Origin: UBA8919 sp041658185
GTDB taxonomy: Bacteria; Elusimicrobiota; UBA8919
Length of the DNA stretch: 64,000 nucleotides
Direction: 5' to 3'
Assembly (NCBI GenBank): GCA_041658185.1
Contig: JBBAAR010000003.1
Span: forward strand, 124,001 to 188,000
The notes under the pieces were generated by a model. That model saw only the letters and a program-made list of their open reading frames with translations, made no database searches and was not told the origin of the DNA. Shown here piece by piece: positions 26,501-33,268 of this stretch; the first letter of the stretch is position 1, and the number at the start of each line of letters is the position of its first letter. The translations under genes and the position numbers were made by a program.

Positions 26501-29284
26501 CGTCTCATTTGGAATTGTAGCGGAGTCCTTTGCCTTCACTTTCCAGTAATATGTCGTATCGTTCGCCAAGGTCGGCGCAGGTCCCGTCCATGAAGTGCTT
26601 GTATTCCAGTCCCTGAATTGTACCCCGCTTGTAAATGCGGAGTCCAAAGCGAGTTGTATATAATATGATACGGGTGCGGAAGTATCCGTTGAAGTATTCA
26701 CAGTTAACGCAGTTGTAGTTGCTATATTGACTGCATTATTCGCCGGTGTCAGAAGCCCGACCTTCCCAGGCGCCGCGGTATCAGGAGGTGCTGTCGGCGG
26801 CTCATAATCATTGTTGCTATAACTTTGCGGAACAGGTGATGTCTGAAGAACAAAATCATTAGAGTTATCATTGGTATCATAAGCGTTGCCGAGTAATTCA
26901 TCAACTCCGCCCGCTGCCATTGTTATCGCCGTTGAACCGGCTTTTGCTTTTCTCTCCGCAGTCTGTCCATTGGGTATATTACTGAAAGCAGTTCCCTCAG
27001 GTCCTGTGTTGGCTCCTATGCCGAGCCGGTCTATAATATCAACATCAGCACTTCCGGTTATATTTGTCTGATTGCTTACAAAGGCGATAAGGTTGTCATT
27101 ATTAACAACTAAATTGTTTAATATATTATCTGCTCTGGCGAGTAATGTTCCCGTTGAGTTGTCATCTGCCGCGAGATAGAATCCATATGGCTTTATTGTG
27201 CCTGTCAAGTTTATTCTTGTTATAGTTCCTGGGTTTGTAGTGCATCTCTGAATAGATGTGCCGGTAAGAGTTATTGTGTCTCCTGTGGTATTGTAAAGTT
27301 CAATATAATCATTTGCTGTAACACCGGCATAGTTCACTCCCACTTCACTTATTTTTATATCATTGATTGTTGCTGCCGGTGCCGCTGTCTGAACAACAAA
27401 ATGGTTGCCGTCAGCACCGTTGAAAATAACCCAGGCAGCGCTTGGTGCGCCGACCGAATCCATTGTTCTTGCCTGCCAGTGATATGTTGTTCCGCTTGTT
27501 AACCCGCTGACAGTTACCGATGCTGTTCCGCCTGATGCGACAAGTCCGCTTTCGTGTGTTGATACATTTGAAAATGCCGTTCCCGTAGCCCTTACTTCAA
27601 CTTGTAATTTTACATTATTGACATCCGGATCTGAAACCGTTCCTTTTAAGACAACAGTTGTCTCAGTTGTCTGTGCACCTACTGCTATTACAGTAATGCC
27701 GTCTGATTTATATTGCTGAAGTGAAGCGGGATTGTTCGGCGGATTATTGGGTGCACCTGAGAGTTGATAAGGTCCGCCTGTAAGTGCTGCGGATTCGTTT
27801 CCGAATTTGTCAACGGAAACAACTCCGATGTAGTAACTTGTTGCTGTGACAAGAGTATCCCCTTCATTATATGTTGTTAGAGTTGTGGATGTTGTTGTTC
27901 TGCCTTTTTTCTGCATTTCAGGTCTTAAAATAGCGTTTTTATGTCCGCCCTGTGCATCAGTCGTCTGTTCTTTAGCAGTTGCAATTGTATTATTTGTTGA
28001 AATAAAGATATAATATCGTGAAAAATCGCTTGGGGCTGCAGAGAATGTCCATGAAACGGCAAATGAAAGTGCCGCCGGCGTAACGGAAAGTCCTGTCGGT
28101 ACATTTGACGACACCCAATTGTGAATTTCAGTCACACCGGCATTGTCCGCTGCGCCTACAGGAGTAGTTAGTGCGTAATTTCTTCCGAATTCTTTCATAA
28201 ATTCACGGGCGAGGCGAAAATCATTTATAAGAATAAAATTTTCGTCACTGCCCGGATTAGTTTCAGCAGATGATTGCGAAGCATTCACAGAGCCAACCCC
28301 AGCCCAATCCATATCAATGACAAAATATTTATGATGATGTTTAGTAAAAGCGGTGACAGCCGATTCACGAATAAAAGGACCTGTATTATTTGCATTCGCA
28401 TTCGCCGCCGCATTCCAGTCAGTTAAATCATAAGAGGATGCGGTGTCAATACTCTGGTAGACACCTTCTGCTATAACACCTGCCGCCGCGCGATTAACAC
28501 AGGATGCTTCCATTGGATTCTGTATGCCTGAATAACCATACAAATCGGTTATTTCAAAAAATATGCTTTCAGTAGAAGCATTAAGAAGGGAAATTAAACC
28601 ATTGGCAGTTGTAGCGGTGGCGGCCCACGGCTGGTCTTCGGAACCAAAAAAACTCCGTACCTCCGTGCCGTTGGGCATTGCATAAACGCGGGTTGTCTTG
28701 GTTCCGCCGGCAAATGTCCCCTTGAACATCTCATTAAATTCCGCGAGATAATTCAGCGTGAGTGCCTGATTGTAAAGAAAAAGAAAAGTGTTATTCTGAC
28801 TTTCCCAGCCGCCTTCATTATAATTACCCGAACCCATCATCAATGCCGCATTTGCAGCATTGTTAGGGTCTCGTATAATAACCTTATCATGCATGTACTC
28901 TGATGATCCCGCTGTTGTGCGGTCATTCATAGGAATTGTAGAAGTTATATTCGGGTGAATAGGCTCATTCACAGCCGTCCCCTGAGCATTGTCCCCTACA
29001 ACTTTTACATCAACAGTACCAGAAGTATACAAACTGTTAATTTTTAAAACCACTTCATTAGTCGCCGTATCGCTCCACGAATAGTTCGCAACATAGCACA
29101 TAGACGATGTCGTTGACATAAAATTCCCGATTTTTTGTTCTAATGCACTCGCGCTTCCTATAACACCATCCCCCGCTGTAAAATAAACTTCCCACCATGG
29201 TGCGGAGTGAAGTAAGTGAGTAAGTGAGTAAGTGAGTAAGTGAGTAAGGAAAATCAGAAGCCAAAATCTTTTTGAGAATTTCAT
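20579..29284 (-). CDS. giant secreted phospholipase D-like / FN3 / lamin-tail-domain protein (2901 aa)
   Basis: Signal peptide at 1-27. The N-terminal PLD-superfamily domain (about 30-370) has two complete HKD motifs: H132-x-K134-x4-D139 with GSGN after it, and H317-x-K319-x4-D324 with GSVNAS after it. An active phosphodiesterase (phospholipase D or Nuc-type nuclease) is therefore plausible. Then FN3-like domains (about 385-630), lamin-tail domain 1 (about 639-825, KISEVGVN..DYIELYN), FN3-like repeats (840-1180), lamin-tail 2 (about 1186-1367), FN3 (1385-1675), lamin-tail 3 (about 1682-1862) and a 1000-residue unassigned C-terminal region rich in Asp/Asn/Gly. Shine-Dalgarno CGGAGG. No sorting tail seen; export by a T2SS/T4P-like route is inference. 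Confidence 0.85.
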   Translation of the reverse strand: MKFSKRFWLLIFLTHLLTYSLTHLLHSAPWWEVYFTAGDGVIGSASALEQKIGNFMSTTSSMCYVANYSWSDTATNEVVLKINSLYTSGTVDVKVVGDNAQGTAVNEPIHPNITSTIPMNDRTTAGSSEYMHDKVIIRDPNNAANAALMMGSGNYNEGGWESQNNTFLFLYNQALTLNYLAEFNEMFKGTFAGGTKTTRVYAMPNGTEVRSFFGSEDQPWAATATTANGLISLLNASTESIFFEITDLYGYSGIQNPMEASCVNRAAAGVIAEGVYQSIDTASSYDLTDWNAAANANANNTGPFIRESAVTAFTKHHHKYFVIDMDWAGVGSVNASQSSAETNPGSDENFILINDFRLAREFMKEFGRNYALTTPVGAADNAGVTEIHNWVSSNVPTGLSVTPAALSFAVSWTFSAAPSDFSRYYIFISTNNTIATAKEQTTDAQGGHKNAILRPEMQKKGRTTTSTTLTTYNEGDTLVTATSYYIGVVSVDKFGNESAALTGGPYQLSGAPNNPPNNPASLQQYKSDGITVIAVGAQTTETTVVLKGTVSDPDVNNVKLQVEVRATGTAFSNVSTHESGLVASGGTASVTVSGLTSGTTYHWQARTMDSVGAPSAAWVIFNGADGNHFVVQTAAPAATINDIKISEVGVNYAGVTANDYIELYNTTGDTITLTGTSIQRCTTNPGTITRINLTGTIKPYGFYLAADDNSTGTLLARADNILNNLVVNNDNLIAFVSNQTNITGSADVDIIDRLGIGANTGPEGTAFSNIPNGQTAERKAKAGSTAITMAAGGVDELLGNAYDTNDNSNDFVLQTSPVPQSYSNNDYEPPTAPPDTAAPGKVGLLTPANNAVNIATTTALTVNTSTDTSAPVSYYIQLALDSAFTSGVQFRDWNTSTSWTGPAPTLANDTTYYWKVKAKDSATIPNETAYKGHTLDVNGYGKFVTAAAVVNNPPTAPTGLGPVGLVSGLWTNSNVPSLEFTLDDPDINNVKYRLVIDDSADFLSPVVDYTSALAVEGAKTFTVGQAAGGGSYTVGAAGQTLADSAGYYWRVMCIDEPGLTSSYSVANGGAIAFKVDTSVGAPTSLDAGYNGTSSTLTWTASDASPSGLDTYNVYRATYSAFTVGGPNVTKLNGAKFTTALWDDTTVLADKTYYYGATAVDIATNISALSNPLKSVYTGILQSGGTNHIVISEIQVAGGTTTDEFVELYNPTNSDIAMSGWRLRKKNSAGAEANLVATLSGTIPAHGFFLIGCNGYDGAISTNTQYSTADNIPADGCVILYSDAGTTVVDKVGFGVNADSETVAFNVNPAANRSIERKANAASTADTMAGGGADELQGNGYDTNNNLNDFVYRTAADPQNSASATEPAPAGDTAAPGNVGLVTPANNAVNVSTTATLTVNTSTDTSTPINYWIQIALDAGFTTGLKETGWQTSTSTSPVLANSITYYWRVKAKDNLGNTTTYKGHTLDADGYGTFTTAAGAVVNSSPTAPTNGSPNDAVNWTNDPTPAFSWTFNDPDAGDSQSAYQLIGSGPGSYDTGKTASTSSFHTPGSSLADGSWSWQVKVWDVADSSSPWSASWTVKIDVTVPTTIADLTASLSGGSIQLNWSAPTDTSGVKNYKIWRSTQSLGANPVFIANDDSVAGYLDSSPIYGTTNYYYVSTVDNATNESAKSNIASCYIGPAGHIVISEIQIDGTAATDEFVELYNPTDSDVVMSGWRLRKKNSTGTEATLVATLSGTIPAHGFFLIGCNGYDGAVSTNTQYSTVDNIPADGCVILYSDAGVTIVDKVGTGASVDYETAAYGTNPAANRSIERKTNTDSTAATMGSGGVDELEGNGYDTDNNLNDFIYRTTSDPQNTNSQREPAIANITLSLYDVNPDTAIVTQSFTYTVTYKNVVSGDVPPDTKQVVIDGTVYPMNLTGSSYVGGTYTGNFSYSTTLSTGMHNYYFYFVKGPDSGRAPLTSPEVFNGPAVGPELEKMTAYGGTGLTTNPTDYASVSVTSSKTLWAWLSPGSNGWSVYGASITYWTSTTIATQTKTMTYNGTDTNYNVDKFYVVLTSGTDYKAGEWFYYYVRAGDANTPAPTFKFTDDAGDTNSDGWVSAADTNNNTVDSAHRFHIGFQSPTDGIYSPMMVKRTEPCITSDLPDRFENDFSWAGGWKNGDEVDDGGPNNLIWNNEDVAIGVSFSPPGAAANCTFYYTTNGNVPTTSDNSFSGGTSLSNNSNWWKSDESGMRDIRAFFPSDLNAAGCTIWILAAGYDGNPANNGTSGEPYSRYFKYYVGATPGTPSGDKDDAIVMGRGNRDGRYPTTDFDNYSPLRHSQNENISSTVGSQRYLAPRTLIDRTTDELVLNASFLTTAGHDGITDIFYSDQVQFYLRTAFMDVADDTANNWPGNQAFIVWLATTTDWSTAPKAALTNGGTAGDDNQPPHLLKYHWLIGENTGLEGYGLPDFASNPSDCTKGAPEGATVQYIFKVRDNQSSGAFKWIYKDPTTNKQRITDTASTAQATGNQFTYRVLQDDYTRPVAYMPENIPGVVSVTHTTPFGVVPATYTAPSWPTAPLGSIATTCGSTVETVKVYIGLFDTDDGRFTTAIFGSTAYIDNPNYVHRTFKDPNITNTNYYGNDVLAINTTNYTENSGIKGGRTDNSDSYAEGLEGYNSEGKRVTHDVLLYYAWQNRATWIDADGSYDTTYGTVDPGPGDDDSNHSQYIRIENVDGATDSNYVTQQSSAAVDGHIAGRVSMAPYNVESDGNGIWVAEIPAPSDSDIMVSTCVYLYYRIWASNGDNDPQAYYLETHGGIDTTNTTQYPTYAGSHGNSIARGDLIENPYGKEFIDTSDDANHPCGRVHDRDYGWVDITRYGGRITSPRRVMIKSKVTVGGVTRTITTYMKVDPTTGRPTNIISTQVGAE
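23700..24245 (-). repeat. internal duplication: lamin-tail unit 3 (pair of 25190-25735)
   Basis: DNA encoding lamin-tail domain 3. It is nearly identical over long stretches to 25190-25735 (domain 2): both read HIVISEIQ, DEFVELYNPT, MSGWRLRKKN, LSGTIPAHGFFLIGCNGYDG and NPAANRSIERK. Domain 1 (about 26810-27370) is much more diverged. This indicates a recent tandem-type duplication of a roughly 1.5-kb lamin-tail plus FN3 block. Confidence 0.85.
25190..25735 (-). repeat. internal duplication: lamin-tail unit 2 (pair of 23700-24245)
   Basis: Partner of the previous repeat. The two copies differ mainly at third codon positions and in the loop after the HIVISEIQ strand. Confidence 0.85.
29211..29250. 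repeat. 8-bp tandem repeat (AGTGAGTA)n encoding the giant protein's signal peptide
   Basis: Four to five copies of the same 8-mer as in pilQ, here giving FLTHLLTYSLTHLL at about residues 12-25. A unit change would frameshift the 2901-residue protein at its 5' end. Confidence 0.9.
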
Positions 29285-29306
29285 AATTTCCTCCGGGTTT
29301 GCATCA

Positions 29307-29361
29307 AATAAAGGGTATGAAACCCTTTGTTTTCAGCGCTCGCTCGCTTGAAAATAAAAAA
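29307..29361. repeat. dispersed palindromic repeat family A, copy 1
   Basis: Starts AATAAAGGGTATGAAACCCT (a 7-bp hairpin AAAGGGT/ACCCTTT). It continues with TTTTCAGCGCTCGC and TCGCTTGAAAA, which form an imperfect palindrome. Lies in the leader of the giant PLD gene. Same layout as copies at 52040, 57383 and (inverted) 54268. Confidence 0.8.
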
Positions 29362-29362
29362 A

Positions 29363-29435
29363 CAGATTTCATGCAGTTGCTTCGTCGGAAACATATAACA
29401 AATGTTATATGAAACAAGCAACTGCAAAAAATCTG
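29363..29435. repeat. 73-nt long nested hairpin upstream of the giant gene
   Basis: Outer arms CAGAT/ATCTG (29363-29367, 29431-29435), middle arms GCAGTTGCTT/AAGCAACTGC (29373-29382, 29416-29425), inner arms CATATAACA/TGTTATATG (29392-29400, 29403-29411) with a 2-nt loop. Not followed by a clean T-run on the minus strand, so a MITE-like element or mRNA structure is as likely as a terminator for the small gene at 29450. Confidence 0.75.
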
Positions 29436-29449
29436 CTTCTATCAAAAAA

Positions 29450-29806
29450 TTATAGCCGCAACTCTGATATATGATGATGACACGGGCAGAAGACCACCGT
29501 GAAATCCGTTGCCCTCAGGCATTGCACTGTTAGTGCATAACTTACCGGTTCCCACTGTCTTGTGCCCAGAATCTGTTTTACTATTAAAGTTTTTGGTGTT
29601 GAAAGATTTTCAAGTACTAAAGGAGTTCGTGAAATCGTCGTTTTGTCGGAGGTTGCTTTTTTAAGAATATCGGAAATTGCAAGTTGGCTTTGCTGATTTA
29701 TTTTTGCGATTTGTAGGATTTCATCGGATGTAAAAAACGCCTCGCATCTTCCAGTTAAGGCGAAAAAAACTGCTGCAGAAAATAATAATACAAATATCTT
29801 TTTCAT
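29450..29806 (-). CDS. small secreted hypothetical protein
   Basis: 118 residues from the ATG at 29806. Met-Lys-Lys then a hydrophobic core IFVLLFSAAVFFALTG and a cleavage-like CEA give a clear signal peptide. An upstream in-frame ATG at 29836 is rejected because it lies inside the promoter. The mature part is mostly helical and polar. The last 20 residues contain Cys-Pro-Cys-His-His-His (CPCHHH), a possible metal site. It has its own promoter (29816-29844) and precedes the giant PLD gene. No family recognised. Confidence 0.6.
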   Translation of the reverse strand: MKKIFVLLFSAAVFFALTGRCEAFFTSDEILQIAKINQQSQLAISDILKKATSDKTTISRTPLVLENLSTPKTLIVKQILGTRQWEPVSYALTVQCLRATDFTVVFCPCHHHISELRL

Positions 29807-29815
29807 CCTGTTATA

Positions 29816-29844
29816 AGTATAAAGTATTTTTCGCATTTTGTCAA
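29816..29844 (-). promoter_or_regulatory. consensus promoter, near-leaderless start
   Basis: Minus strand TTGACA (29839-29844), 17 nt, TATACT (29816-29821). The ATG at 29806 follows 9 nt after the -10 box. The -35 box directly follows the stop of the TPR gene at 29853. The giant PLD gene may also be read from here. Confidence 0.85.
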
Positions 29845-29852
29845 GTACTTTT

Positions 29853-30305
29853 TTATTTTTCTAAAAGTTTGCGTCTTGCCTCAAAGGAGTATTTTGCTTT
29901 CGGAAAATTGTCAAGGTAAAACTTAAACTCCTGTTTTGCCCGTTTTTTATTGCCTAATCGTTCGTCAAAAATCATAGCCGTAATGAACTGTGCATCGTCG
30001 GAAAAAGGGCTGTCTTTGTATTCCAGTACAACCTTTTTATACTCCATTATCGCCGATGAATACTGTGCCAGTGCGAGGCATCCCGTTGCTATGTTATAGT
30101 GGAGTTCAGCGGAAATTTTTTTTGACGGTTTAAGCGGAACGGCTTTCTGGTATTCTAAAATCGCTTCAATATATTTTCCGGTTTTAAGAAATTTGTTGCC
30201 TTTCTCAAGATATTTAAGCGATTTTTGTTCGGACGAGTTTTTATACAAAAAAAATCCGCCGACAAAAATAAAAATTACAAAAATTACTCCGATTTTTATT
30301 TTCAC
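29853..30305 (-). CDS. membrane-anchored TPR protein (150 aa)
   Basis: One N-terminal membrane segment (KIGVIFVIFIFVGGFFLY) with no lipobox, then three TPR-like units (LEKGNKFLKTGKYIEAILEY, IATGCLALAQYSSAIMEYKK, DNFPKAKYSFEARRKLLEK) of the BamD/YfgM type. Follows the larger TPR gene by 8 bp. A periplasmic scaffold for the pilus or an envelope complex is likely; no specific partner can be named. Confidence 0.75.
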   Translation of the reverse strand: MKIKIGVIFVIFIFVGGFFLYKNSSEQKSLKYLEKGNKFLKTGKYIEAILEYQKAVPLKPSKKISAELHYNIATGCLALAQYSSAIMEYKKVVLEYKDSPFSDDAQFITAMIFDERLGNKKRAKQEFKFYLDNFPKAKYSFEARRKLLEK

Positions 30306-30313
30306 TTTTTATT

Positions 30314-31114
30314 TTAATTTATACCTTTAACCTTTAACCTTTTTTCTTCCGCTTTTGTTTTATAAATTTTCGCCTGTTCGGGGAATCCCAGCCGTTGATA
30401 TGCGTTTGACAGACCGGAATAATTTTCTTTACCCGGTTCAAATTTCACCAGAAGTTGCCAGTAAATCGTGCTTTCCTTTATTTGCTGGCTTTTTTGGGGA
30501 ATTTGTTTTGCAAATTTATATGCCTCGTCATGTTTTCCTAATCGCCAAAACGCCTCCATATTTGAAATGTTGAGACCTACGGAATTTTTTTCTCCAGTGG
30601 CGGTACCGTAAGTTTCGGAAAGTTTAACCGTTTCCTCGTCTTTTCCCGTTGCCTTGAAAATTTCAGCAAGGAGTTCCTTTGATTTTGACGAGTAATCGCT
30701 TTCGGGGTATTCTTTTATTACACGCATCAGGGCAATTCGCGCAGGATTGGGTTTTGACAGAAACTTGTAAAGCACAAATCCGGTTTTGTAGGAGAACTCG
30801 GCGGTGAACGGGGTGTTCCTGAATTTTTTCAGATATTTTCTGTATTCGTTTAATGCGCCGGTGTAATCCTGCCTTTTTTCATAAATGTAAATTACAAATC
30901 TCTGCGATTCCTCCGCGAATTTTGAAGACGGATATTTTTTTAACAAGAGTCGGAAATTCTCCAAAGCCCCGCCGAGATTATCGCGCCCGTAGTTCGCCCG
31001 TGCCGTTTCCAAAATTTTAAATGCTTCATTTTCATCAAGTTTCGGCCTTGAAAAAATTAAAACGGCAAATAAAATGGCAACAATTCCCGCAACTAAAATT
31101 AAAATTTTTCTCAT
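30314..31114 (-). CDS. membrane-anchored TPR protein (266 aa)
   Basis: Start taken at the ATG at 31114 (MRKILILVAGIVAILFAVLIF, a signal anchor). A longer frame up to 31201 would run antisense-like through the upstream minor-pilin gene and adds no plausible domain. Six or so TPR/BamD-like repeats follow (ARANYGRDNLGGALENFRLL, LNEYRKYLKKFRNTPF, AYQRLGFPEQAKIYK). The last residues KRLKVKGIN are encoded by the AAGGTTAAAGG satellite. Probably a periplasmic assembly scaffold. Confidence 0.75.
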   Translation of the reverse strand: MRKILILVAGIVAILFAVLIFSRPKLDENEAFKILETARANYGRDNLGGALENFRLLLKKYPSSKFAEESQRFVIYIYEKRQDYTGALNEYRKYLKKFRNTPFTAEFSYKTGFVLYKFLSKPNPARIALMRVIKEYPESDYSSKSKELLAEIFKATGKDEETVKLSETYGTATGEKNSVGLNISNMEAFWRLGKHDEAYKFAKQIPQKSQQIKESTIYWQLLVKFEPGKENYSGLSNAYQRLGFPEQAKIYKTKAEEKRLKVKGIN

Positions 31115-31116
31115 TA

Positions 31117-31455
31117 TTATTCTCCTACATTTGTAATGGTAACGGATGTGGATACGCCATCTACTACATATGTATATGTAGTTACCGTACCTCTTGTCCA
31201 TTGATACAAATCTACAACTCCTGTAAGAGTATCCGTGTCTTCATGTTTTACATAATGTAATGCTTTTTCCGTTCCCGCCTCCGCAACGTAATAGTCCCTT
31301 GTCACCGCCTGTCTTCTTCCCGCCTGTCTTGATTCGGATGAAAGCCAGAAAACGAAAGTAAGTCCTACTCCCGCAAGAAAAAGTAGTGCAACCATCACGA
31401 AAACAAGTGCGGAACCTTTTTTATCCTGAAACAAGTTCAGGACAAGTTTTTTCAT
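31117..31455 (-). CDS. PilX/GspK-type minor pilin (112 aa)
   Basis: Starts at Met of MKKLVLNLFQDKKG (GGAGG about 11 nt upstream). An alternative start lies 24 bases earlier. KKG/SALVFVMVALLFLAGVGLTF is a class III-like signal with no Glu at +5, as in PilX and GspK. SRQAGRRQAVTRDYYVAEAGTEKAL is the typical PilX helix continuation. The globular part is short. It would sit at the pilus tip complex with the minor pilins encoded upstream. Confidence 0.75.
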   Translation of the reverse strand: MKKLVLNLFQDKKGSALVFVMVALLFLAGVGLTFVFWLSSESRQAGRRQAVTRDYYVAEAGTEKALHYVKHEDTDTLTGVVDLYQWTRGTVTTYTYVVDGVSTSVTITNVGE

Positions 31456-31472
31456 ATTTTTAATTGCCTCCG

Positions 31473-32000
31473 TTACCAAACTGAAAAAGGTTCTCCTCTA
31501 TCATCAAGTAAAACTGAATTAACAAAAACGCCGCCTTCGTTGTTTCTGTAAAGCCAGCCCCTTCTGTTTGCGGATGGAATTGACAGAATTTTTGTGCCTA
31601 CATTGTCGTCAATAAATACTCCTGCGGCGCTGTAATTATACAAATCCCGTGATTTTTGTATAACTGGTTGAGGCGCTCGCGTTTCGTTTTCATTTTGAGG
31701 AAATTGCGTTGCGTTGCCTTTCCAGAAATTTAATACATCGGAATGGATGTTAGGCGATGCAGAATTAAGAGCGGCAGCAGAAAGAAACCCGGGCGGAGTA
31801 TTTATGTTTTCTCCTCTGTAGACCTCAACATTTGCGCGGATTGTTCCCAATGCCCCGCGGGTTGCACCTTCCGCTGCTTTTTGTTTCATGCTTGCAAATT
31901 TCGGAACAATTACCGCAATTAAAAGCCCGATGATTGCAACGACTATCATAAGTTCAATCAAAGTAAAGCCGGAAGTCGTTTTTAAGTTTTTACTTTTCAT
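31473..32000 (-). CDS. GspG/PilE-like pseudopilin (175 aa)
   Basis: Start at the ATG at 32000 with GGAG 9 nt before it; the in-frame TTG at 32015 lies on the Shine-Dalgarno itself. Prepilin leader ends in SG, mature protein begins FTLIELMIVVAIIGLLIAVI with Glu at +5. KQKAAEGATRGALGTIRANV is the GspG-type helix also found in the pilins at 57478 and 55763. The mature protein ends in GEPFSVW. A CTCTAATT octamer repeat (about 32018-32046) precedes the gene. Confidence 0.85.
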   Translation of the reverse strand: MKSKNLKTTSGFTLIELMIVVAIIGLLIAVIVPKFASMKQKAAEGATRGALGTIRANVEVYRGENINTPPGFLSAAALNSASPNIHSDVLNFWKGNATQFPQNENETRAPQPVIQKSRDLYNYSAAGVFIDDNVGTKILSIPSANRRGWLYRNNEGGVFVNSVLLDDRGEPFSVW

Positions 32001-32049
32001 TTTTCTATTCTCCAATTTCTAATTCTCTAATTCTCTAATTCTCTGCCCC

Positions 32050-33174
32050 TCACGGGCTTTGCGGATAGATATATGTTTTCATACTATACGGCTGCATAAC
32101 AGACCCGCCCGCCGCTCTTCTAAACACTAATTCCATACTTATTCCCGTATCCGTTCCGTTTTGTGCCAAAAGTGCCGTCGGAACATCATAACCGATTTTT
32201 AGTTCATCGCAATATTCCGCAATATGATTGTAATCAATTGACTCCCAATTGCTGTCGTTTGTAAAAGACGCCATATCAGCAGATTTCGCTCTCTGCCGCC
32301 AGATACGGTTTATTATTACATTTGCCGAATCTGTAGTAACCTCTATTTTGTATCTCGCGAGATATTTTGTGTAGCCGGTTTCCGTTTGCATTTCGGAGAC
32401 GAAAGGATAACCTTCTACCGTCGCGACCTGCCATTCACCCGTTAAGGCAGTTCCCACCAAAACGGCCATTTTCGGCGCAACGGAGATATTTTCAAAATAA
32501 GCGACTGTACCGGCAAAACCAGGGTTAGTTAATCGTATGACGCAGTCGACATCCGAGGATACTGTAAAAGTCCCGTCACCATTTCCATTTGCCGTGAGTA
32601 TTTCCCAACTGGTTGTATGTACAGAAAGTACGGTATCGGTTGATGCAAAAATTGTCCCTATTTCGTTTTCCACACTAATTCTACCATCAGACCAATTAGC
32701 ACCGTTTTGCGTATTTGCTATTTTCCCTGATAATATGTAACGCACATCTTTTTTAAGTCGGAATATAAATGTTGAGGAATAATCAATCCCTGCTCCTTGA
32801 TTGACGCCGATGCAAAATCCCCTTGTTGAAGGAGAACTGATTTTTACGATACCTGCGGGAAGTCCGCCGGCCGTTTCCTCCCAGTTGGTCGGTACCGATG
32901 ATATATTATCCGGAGAATCAAACCCGCCGTTTCTTACGAGGTTTCCGATTGTATGCCTGTAAGCACTTTTCATATCTTTTGTGAACCAGTACATAGCATC
33001 GCGTGCTTCCGCCTGAACGGTCATTCTTGCTTTGCCTGCCCACCATGCGTTTGTGAACGACTTAAAAATCTGAACCAGCGGAATGAAAATTATCGCCATT
33101 AGAGCCACGACAACCATCAGTTCTACGAGGGTTACGCCGCGTTTTTTAGAGAGTAGCAAGTTTTTATTTTTCAC
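32050..33174 (-). CDS. PilW/GspJ-type minor pilin with inserted carbohydrate-binding-like domain (374 aa)
   Basis: GTG start at 33174. Leader ends KKRG, mature N-terminus VTLVELMVVVALMAIIFIPL (Glu +5). After the pilin helix (AWWAGKARMTVQAEARDAMY) comes a jelly-roll-like insertion at about 78-233 beginning NLVRNGGFDSP with W at about 98. This opening is typical of CBM4/9-like and related carbohydrate-binding modules. The chain then returns to a GspJ-like C-terminal beta domain. Homologous throughout to the pilin at 33875. An adhesive tip pilin is inferred. Confidence 0.75.
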   Translation of the reverse strand: MKNKNLLLSKKRGVTLVELMVVVALMAIIFIPLVQIFKSFTNAWWAGKARMTVQAEARDAMYWFTKDMKSAYRHTIGNLVRNGGFDSPDNISSVPTNWEETAGGLPAGIVKISSPSTRGFCIGVNQGAGIDYSSTFIFRLKKDVRYILSGKIANTQNGANWSDGRISVENEIGTIFASTDTVLSVHTTSWEILTANGNGDGTFTVSSDVDCVIRLTNPGFAGTVAYFENISVAPKMAVLVGTALTGEWQVATVEGYPFVSEMQTETGYTKYLARYKIEVTTDSANVIINRIWRQRAKSADMASFTNDSNWESIDYNHIAEYCDELKIGYDVPTALLAQNGTDTGISMELVFRRAAGGSVMQPYSMKTYIYPQSP

Positions 33175-33192
33175 TTTTTATTTACCATTTTA

Positions 33193-33268
33193 TCCAGGAG
33201 CAAATTGCAGAGCGACCGAAGCGACCGCAGGAAGCCCTGTGGGAGAAGTCCCGTATAGGTGACTATCT
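33193..33268. repeat. dispersed repeat family B, copy 2
   Basis: Shares CCAGGAGCAAATTGCAGAGC with copy 1 and the CCGCAGG/CCTGTGG hairpin (33225-33242) with copies 3 and 4. Its GACTAT end supplies the TAG stop of the minor pilin gene at 33263, as in pilP. Fills the gap between two minor pilin genes. Confidence 0.75.

Noticed and set aside
20908..29264. Many short open frames on both strands inside the giant gene
   Set aside because: They are out-of-frame or antisense readings of a long low-stop repetitive gene; none has a motif, Shine-Dalgarno or promoter.
31115..31201. N-terminal extension of the 266-residue TPR protein
   Set aside because: It lies over the 3' coding part of the PilX-like gene in another frame and would place an Arg/Tyr/Cys-rich stretch before a perfect signal anchor.
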